DNA from: Fulvivirga aurantia | Lineage (GTDB): Bacteria > Bacteroidota > Bacteroidia > Cytophagales > Cyclobacteriaceae | DNA length: 10,418 nt | Direction of reading: 5' to 3' | Assembly (NCBI RefSeq): GCF_009711475.1 | Contig: NZ_SMMD01000841.1 | Location: 1-10,418 of the forward strand | Shown: piece by piece, positions 6,331-10,418 of the stretch | Layout: every line of letters starts with the position of its first letter | Numbering within the stretch: the stretch's first letter is position 1 | The notes under the pieces: generated by a model | The model's database searches: none | Told to the model about the DNA's origin: nothing | Seen by the model: the letters and a program-made list of their open reading frames with translations, nothing else | Program-made: the position numbers and the translations under genes

Positions 6331-6367
6331 ATGAATAATTCTCATGAAGGTGATTAGCATTATTCAT
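6331..6367. repeat. 9-bp inverted repeat between response regulator and exporter genes
   Basis: ATGAATAAT (6331-6339) and ATTATTCAT (6359-6367) are perfect reverse complements with a 19-base spacer. They fill most of the gap just past the response-regulator stop. The stem is very AT-rich and has no T-run, so it is a poor intrinsic terminator. It could be an operator for the exporter gene, a weak transcript-end structure, or chance in AT-rich DNA. Confidence 0.3.
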
Positions 6368-6377
6368 AAATGCCTAT

Positions 6378-6788
6378 CTACATTTTATTGAGGGCCTTTT
6401 TTTGATTGTTATATATAATTCTGAGGATTGAGGGCAAGTTGTAAAACTCACTTGATTTATCAAGGAAAAACCTGGCACCAAGCTCTTTGCTTCTTTCGCG
6501 ATAAGGTTTTGATTCGTGATTACTAAGCATGATCACATCTACTCCTTTATATTTTTCCTGTACTTCTGGCAAGAAATCAAGACCACTCTCACCTTTCATC
6601 TGAATATCTAAAATGATAAGCGTTGGCTCCTTATCTTCTATGAGCTTACGGGCTTCTTCCAAAGTAAATGCGTGTCCCAACCATTGCACCCAGGGCAGTT
6701 TCTGTAAGAAGAAAGAAATATGATCTGAGATTACTTTTGAGTCGTCTACTGATATGAGCTTGAGTGTATGTTCGTTTGGTTTATTCAT
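6378..6788 (-). CDS. Single-domain response regulator (REC only), partner of the upstream kinase
   Basis: The 136-residue protein is a complete CheY-like receiver and nothing more. The acidic pocket is Asp15-Asp16 (VDDS), the phosphoacceptor is Asp61 (ILDIQMKGESG), the switch residue is Ser89 (MLSNHE) and the conserved Lys is Lys111 (LDKSSEF). It should therefore accept phosphate from a histidine kinase. It ends about 20 residues after the last receiver helix begins (ILRIIYNNQKKALNKM), leaving no room for the LuxR-type HTH usual in partners of NarX-type kinases. The 104 bases downstream are too short to hide a broken HTH. The gene follows the sensor kinase by 33 bases on the same strand, almost certainly as one operon. 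Output must come from contact with another protein, or it may act as a phosphate sink or relay. The ATG at 6788 is preceded by ATATTAC with no Shine-Dalgarno sequence. Confidence 0.93.
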   Translation of the reverse strand: MNKPNEHTLKLISVDDSKVISDHISFFLQKLPWVQWLGHAFTLEEARKLIEDKEPTLIILDIQMKGESGLDFLPEVQEKYKGVDVIMLSNHESKPYRERSKELGARFFLDKSSEFYNLPSILRIIYNNQKKALNKM

Positions 6789-6821
6789 ATGTAATATCTA
6801 ACAGAGTATTGCTACCTATGT

Positions 6822-9800
6822 TTAAGTCGCCAAAGGCACCTTCAGGCAAACTTTTGTGCCTCTCTCACCAGCCCGATCTATACTAAAATGACCGTTGACC
6901 ATACTGGCGCGCTCGCTCATGCCAATAAGCCCTAACGATGACACATTATACTTTCTTTGATCGGTAATTCCAACTCCATTGTCCTTAACTTCTAACTCTA
7001 GGGAACCTTCTTCCTCAACCAATGCTGCTTGCACTTCCGTAGCATTGGCATGACGTAAAACATTAGTGAGTGACTCCTGAAATATTCTAAATACTGTAGT
7101 ATTGATCTCTTTTGAGTAGTTATCAGTTAAATTCTTAATATCTACTTTGCAGTTTATATTGGTCTTTTCTTCAAATTGATCTGCGTGCCATTCAATAGCG
7201 GCCTTTAGACCCAGATCGTCTAATATACTCGGCCTGAGCGATGTAGATATCTTCCTGACAGAAGCAATTATTTCTTTGGCAGTATCAATCATTCTAGACA
7301 CATTTTCAACGAGATAATCATTGCCTTCTTCTTCCAGCTTTTCGTTGAGTATGCTAAGGTCAAGCATAATACCTGTGAGCTGCTGACCTAGCTCATCGTG
7401 TATTTCTCGTGCAATATTTGTGCGCTCCTCCTCCCTTATTGTCTGTAAGTGAGCAGACAGTTTTCTCAGTCGATCGTTTATTTCTTTTAGTTCTTCTTCC
7501 GATTTTTTCCGCTCCGAAATATCGATGTGTGTGCCTACTACTCTTTTGGTAGATTCGTTATTTGAGTCTCTTATAATCTCACCTCTCGACCAAACCCAAA
7601 TATAATGTCCGTCCTTATGAAGCATTCTGAAATAGTTTTCATAAGTGCCTTCCGGGTTTTCTAAGTACTTAAAAAATTTAGTTTCGGCTTGTTCTACATC
7701 ATCCGGGTGCAGTAAGCTTAGCCATGGCTTAAGTACACTATGCTCACCTTCCTTCATGTAATCATCTTGTGTTCTACCCAGCATAGTAAAATATTCCTCA
7801 CTACACCAATAGTAATCCTGATCCGCAAAATACTCCCAGGCTCCGGTATTAGAGGCTGCGATCAAAGCCTTATACCTGCTTTCGGAGATTCTTATTTTCT
7901 CCTCTGCTTTTTTTCTATTTTCTCCTTCCAGAATTAAAGCTGTCAGGTCGGCCACAGAACTAGCAAAATCAATATCTTGTTGGGTCCAGACTCTAACATC
8001 TCCTATGTGTTCATGGCAAATCACACCAATAGCCTTACCTCCACTAGACAAACATACATCTAGCATGGATCTAATGCCGTGGGGTTTAAGGTAATATTCA
8101 GTAAACTCCCTAGTAGCTGGATGTATGTGTGCGTCCTCAGCAGCTATTACTTTTGAGGTTTGGATATCATTGATAAAACTAAAGTAAGTCGGAAACTCAA
8201 GCTTGTTAAGTGTTATTGTATCTGTGAACTCATTTGCACTTTTTACATAAACATAATCAGTGGTTATGGACTCAACTTCGTGATCGAAATACCATATACT
8301 AACGCGCTCACAATCAATAGTTTCTGCTACTAATTTTAATATTTGTTTGATTTTTCTATCAAGTGACCACTCAATGCGCATGGTACTTAATTCATAGAGT
8401 GTTGCTTGTTCTTTAAGTTTTCGTTCTTGTTTTTCAGCTTCAGATTTCTCATTTAGTTTTTGAGTAGTTATATCTTGCATAGAGCCGGTAAAAACCCCCT
8501 GCTTATTATTGATAAGGCTATATTCACAAATAACACGAACCCATTTGTGGTTATTTTTTGCTGTTACAATCTCCGCCTCCAGTACAGATGTTTTGCCCGT
8601 GCGCATTGATTCTTTAAAAGCTTCTCTAACCAGGTCAATATTATCCTGGTAAAATTGATCTACATTTTCTAATGTAGGACTAAATTCTAATGGATCAACT
8701 TCATGTATATTATACATTTCATCACTCCAAAATAGTGTCTCATCAGTCAGGTTTATTTTCCAGCTGCCTAACTCAGCCAATTGCTGAGCCGTGTTTAATA
8801 GCCTTGTGGTTTCAACCAGATTTTTTTCTGCCTGCTTTTGTTCTGTTATGTCCTGAGCTAAAGACATAAAAGACACAATTTCTCCGGCACCATCTTTTAT
8901 CACCGAATTGTGCCATTGGCAATAAATTATTTTCCCATCTTTTGTATTGTTCCTAACAACCAGTTGATTATTACCTGTTTCTAATAAATCTATAGCGAGA
9001 TTTACCGCAAAGGCATAATCATCTTTATGGAGAATATTTAACTCTTCTCTATTTTTACCGATCACCTCATCTGCCTTCCAACCAAACATCTTTTCTGCTG
9101 CCGGAGACCACTCTATTATTCTTCCTTCAGCATCCCACTCTGTAACGGCCAGAGGTGTATTATTCAGGTGGTTTTTAAGCCTCTGATTGGCATAAAATAT
9201 TGTTCTTTCCTGCTTTTTCCTTTCAGTAATATCTTTAAAGAAAATAGAAAGGCCATCTTGTGAGGCATATATATGGTTCTCAAAGTATCGATCCCACGGA
9301 GCATAATGTTCTTCTAAATATTGATATGACTGGGTTTCCAAAGCCTTATGGTATAATTTGTAAAAGGGTTGTCCCACCCCTTCCGGAAATACCTTCCAAA
9401 TATTCTTGCCTATCAGCTCCTCAGGGGTTTTGCCTAATATTTGAGCTCCTCTTTCATTTACGTAAGTGTAATTCCAATTCTGATCTAATGCTACAAACCC
9501 ATCACTAATCCTGCCAAGAAGAGTCATAAATTGCTGCTCACCAAGTTCTATTACCTCAGCGAACTGGCGTTTGGTTCTGTTAAATAACACTCCGATAACC
9601 AACGCAAACACTATCGTGAGTAAGGTACCCATAAATGCTATGGGAATTGTTTGTATCAAGGCACCGTATTGTTCTTCGGCCACTATATAAACACTCCACT
9701 CTCCCGATAGTAAAAATTTTGAGCGGTAGACTCTATCAGCATCAAAGTTTTGATGATCTAAGAAGAATTCCTCCTCGTCTGTATAAGGGTTTTCTTTAGA

Positions 9801-10418
9801 AATTTCCAGCCTGTACCTGCCATAAGCCCGGCTTAGCGCCATGGCATCCTGAAAGAAGTTTTCAAGACTTACCACCACGGCTGACAAACCCCAAAACTCA
9901 TTATTTCTGTATATGGGTATTCTACCGATAACGGCCTCTCCTCCTTGTCTGAGTGTAAGCGGACCTGCAAAAAAGATTTCCTTACGTTCTATGGCTTTCT
10001 TTACTTCTTTATTGACGTTAGAGTCAGCAAGTATGTCATACCCCAAAACTGATTCGTTTCCCTCCAGAGGATAGACATGTTTGATTACACCTTTGGGTAC
10101 CAATTGCAGGATATTTACAAAATCATATTTATCCATGAGGTTGGCGGCCACTGAATCAAATTGATTTACTGCTCCCTCCTCATCTACTGTAGTGGCAAGT
10201 TGCATCACCACCAGGCTGCTGAGGTCAATGGTTTGCTGCATGTTTTTTTCAAAAGACAGCATAATGTTGTCAACCTCTCGCTCTTCATTTTCTTTTTGAA
10301 GCTGGTAGTATGAGTAGCTTACATAGCCTGTAACCATGAGCATTTCTACAAGCACTATCAATGCTGAAGTCAAAGGTCTTTGGATAAACCAATTGGTAAA
10401 CCTGGGAAGTTTATTCTT
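6822..10418 (-). CDS. CHASE-PAS-PAS-PAS-GAF-PAS sensor histidine kinase (NarX-type core), 5' end outside window
   Basis: This membrane sensor kinase is open in frame to the right edge, giving 1198 visible residues (numbered here from the edge). Its order is: TM1 about 18-38; extracytoplasmic CHASE sensor about 55-250 (VYPLEGNESVLGYDIL, GGEAVIGRIPIY); TM2 about 256-278; PAS about 296-400; PAS about 413-530; PAS_3-like about 545-652; GAF about 673-833; PAS about 845-970; HisKA_3 about 990-1060; HATPase_c to the end. Several PAS domains end in DITE/DISERK linkers. The phosphorylated His is His1007 in REIHDELGQQ, which also carries the DxxxQ phosphatase motif of NarX-like kinases. ATP-site marks are FQESLTNVLRHAN (N-box), DNGVG (1146-1150) and GLIGM with RGTK. 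All look intact. A TTG at 10373 is a possible start, but it would remove the basic stretch before TM1; the true start is probably a few codons beyond 10418. The ligand is unknown. The REC-only gene follows by 33 bases. Confidence 0.95.
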   Translation of the reverse strand, partial: KNKLPRFTNWFIQRPLTSALIVLVEMLMVTGYVSYSYYQLQKENEEREVDNIMLSFEKNMQQTIDLSSLVVMQLATTVDEEGAVNQFDSVAANLMDKYDFVNILQLVPKGVIKHVYPLEGNESVLGYDILADSNVNKEVKKAIERKEIFFAGPLTLRQGGEAVIGRIPIYRNNEFWGLSAVVVSLENFFQDAMALSRAYGRYRLEISKENPYTDEEEFFLDHQNFDADRVYRSKFLLSGEWSVYIVAEEQYGALIQTIPIAFMGTLLTIVFALVIGVLFNRTKRQFAEVIELGEQQFMTLLGRISDGFVALDQNWNYTYVNERGAQILGKTPEELIGKNIWKVFPEGVGQPFYKLYHKALETQSYQYLEEHYAPWDRYFENHIYASQDGLSIFFKDITERKKQERTIFYANQRLKNHLNNTPLAVTEWDAEGRIIEWSPAAEKMFGWKADEVIGKNREELNILHKDDYAFAVNLAIDLLETGNNQLVVRNNTKDGKIIYCQWHNSVIKDGAGEIVSFMSLAQDITEQKQAEKNLVETTRLLNTAQQLAELGSWKINLTDETLFWSDEMYNIHEVDPLEFSPTLENVDQFYQDNIDLVREAFKESMRTGKTSVLEAEIVTAKNNHKWVRVICEYSLINNKQGVFTGSMQDITTQKLNEKSEAEKQERKLKEQATLYELSTMRIEWSLDRKIKQILKLVAETIDCERVSIWYFDHEVESITTDYVYVKSANEFTDTITLNKLEFPTYFSFINDIQTSKVIAAEDAHIHPATREFTEYYLKPHGIRSMLDVCLSSGGKAIGVICHEHIGDVRVWTQQDIDFASSVADLTALILEGENRKKAEEKIRISESRYKALIAASNTGAWEYFADQDYYWCSEEYFTMLGRTQDDYMKEGEHSVLKPWLSLLHPDDVEQAETKFFKYLENPEGTYENYFRMLHKDGHYIWVWSRGEIIRDSNNESTKRVVGTHIDISERKKSEEELKEINDRLRKLSAHLQTIREEERTNIAREIHDELGQQLTGIMLDLSILNEKLEEEGNDYLVENVSRMIDTAKEIIASVRKISTSLRPSILDDLGLKAAIEWHADQFEEKTNINCKVDIKNLTDNYSKEINTTVFRIFQESLTNVLRHANATEVQAALVEEEGSLELEVKDNGVGITDQRKYNVSSLGLIGMSERASMVNGHFSIDRAGERGTKVCLKVPLAT

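Noticed and set aside
1..10418. Mobile element, CRISPR array, tRNA or phage genes
   Set aside because: No transposase, integrase, spaced direct repeats, cloverleaf-like sequence or phage protein was seen; the genes look like stable chromosomal genes of one composition.

Overview
The window looks like an ordinary chromosomal stretch of a Bacteroidota bacterium, perhaps of the Cytophagales (order-level placement is a guess). The clues are: AT-rich DNA (about 40% GC by eye); no convincing Shine-Dalgarno sequence before any gene; several -7 elements of the Bacteroidota type TAnnTTTG; a small outer-membrane beta-barrel protein with a signal peptide ending in NAQ; and a very large CHASE/PAS/GAF sensor kinase. 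No tRNA, rRNA, CRISPR array, insertion sequence or phage gene was seen.

Layout, left to right. At 1-46 a promoter-like element faces left, out of the window. Two minus-strand genes follow: a small SRPBCC-fold protein (47-484) and, upstream of it, a UPF1/IGHMBP2-like superfamily 1 helicase (535-2433). Between the helicase and the next minus-strand gene lie a good intrinsic terminator (2468-2497) and a second hairpin whose T-rich tail faces the other way (2509-2538). The small beta-barrel protein (2537-3064, minus) is transcribed divergently from a single-repeat DUF1456/YehS-like protein (3169-3426, plus). Next on the plus strand is a 728-residue B12-binding-type radical SAM protein (3491-5677) with an atypical CX4CX2C cluster motif. 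Its stop codon meets that of a LysE/RhtB-type exporter (5680-6273, minus) tail to tail, only 2 bases apart. The right 40% is a two-component system on the minus strand: a hybrid-sensor histidine kinase (6822 to beyond 10418, its start lying outside the window) followed 33 bases later by a single-domain response regulator (6378-6788).

The only gene pair with a clear functional link is the kinase and receiver. The kinase has an extracytoplasmic CHASE sensor between two membrane helices, four PAS-like domains, a GAF domain, and a NarX-type HisKA_3/HATPase core. The receiver has no DNA-binding domain, so its output must go through another protein. The helicase/SRPBCC and DUF1456/radical SAM pairs are co-oriented, but nothing in the sequence shows a shared pathway. 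The observations most worth following are the unusual cluster motif and long insertion in the radical SAM protein, the REC-only partner of a NarX-type kinase, and -7 elements sitting 5-6 bases before start codons, which suggest very short or absent 5' leaders.
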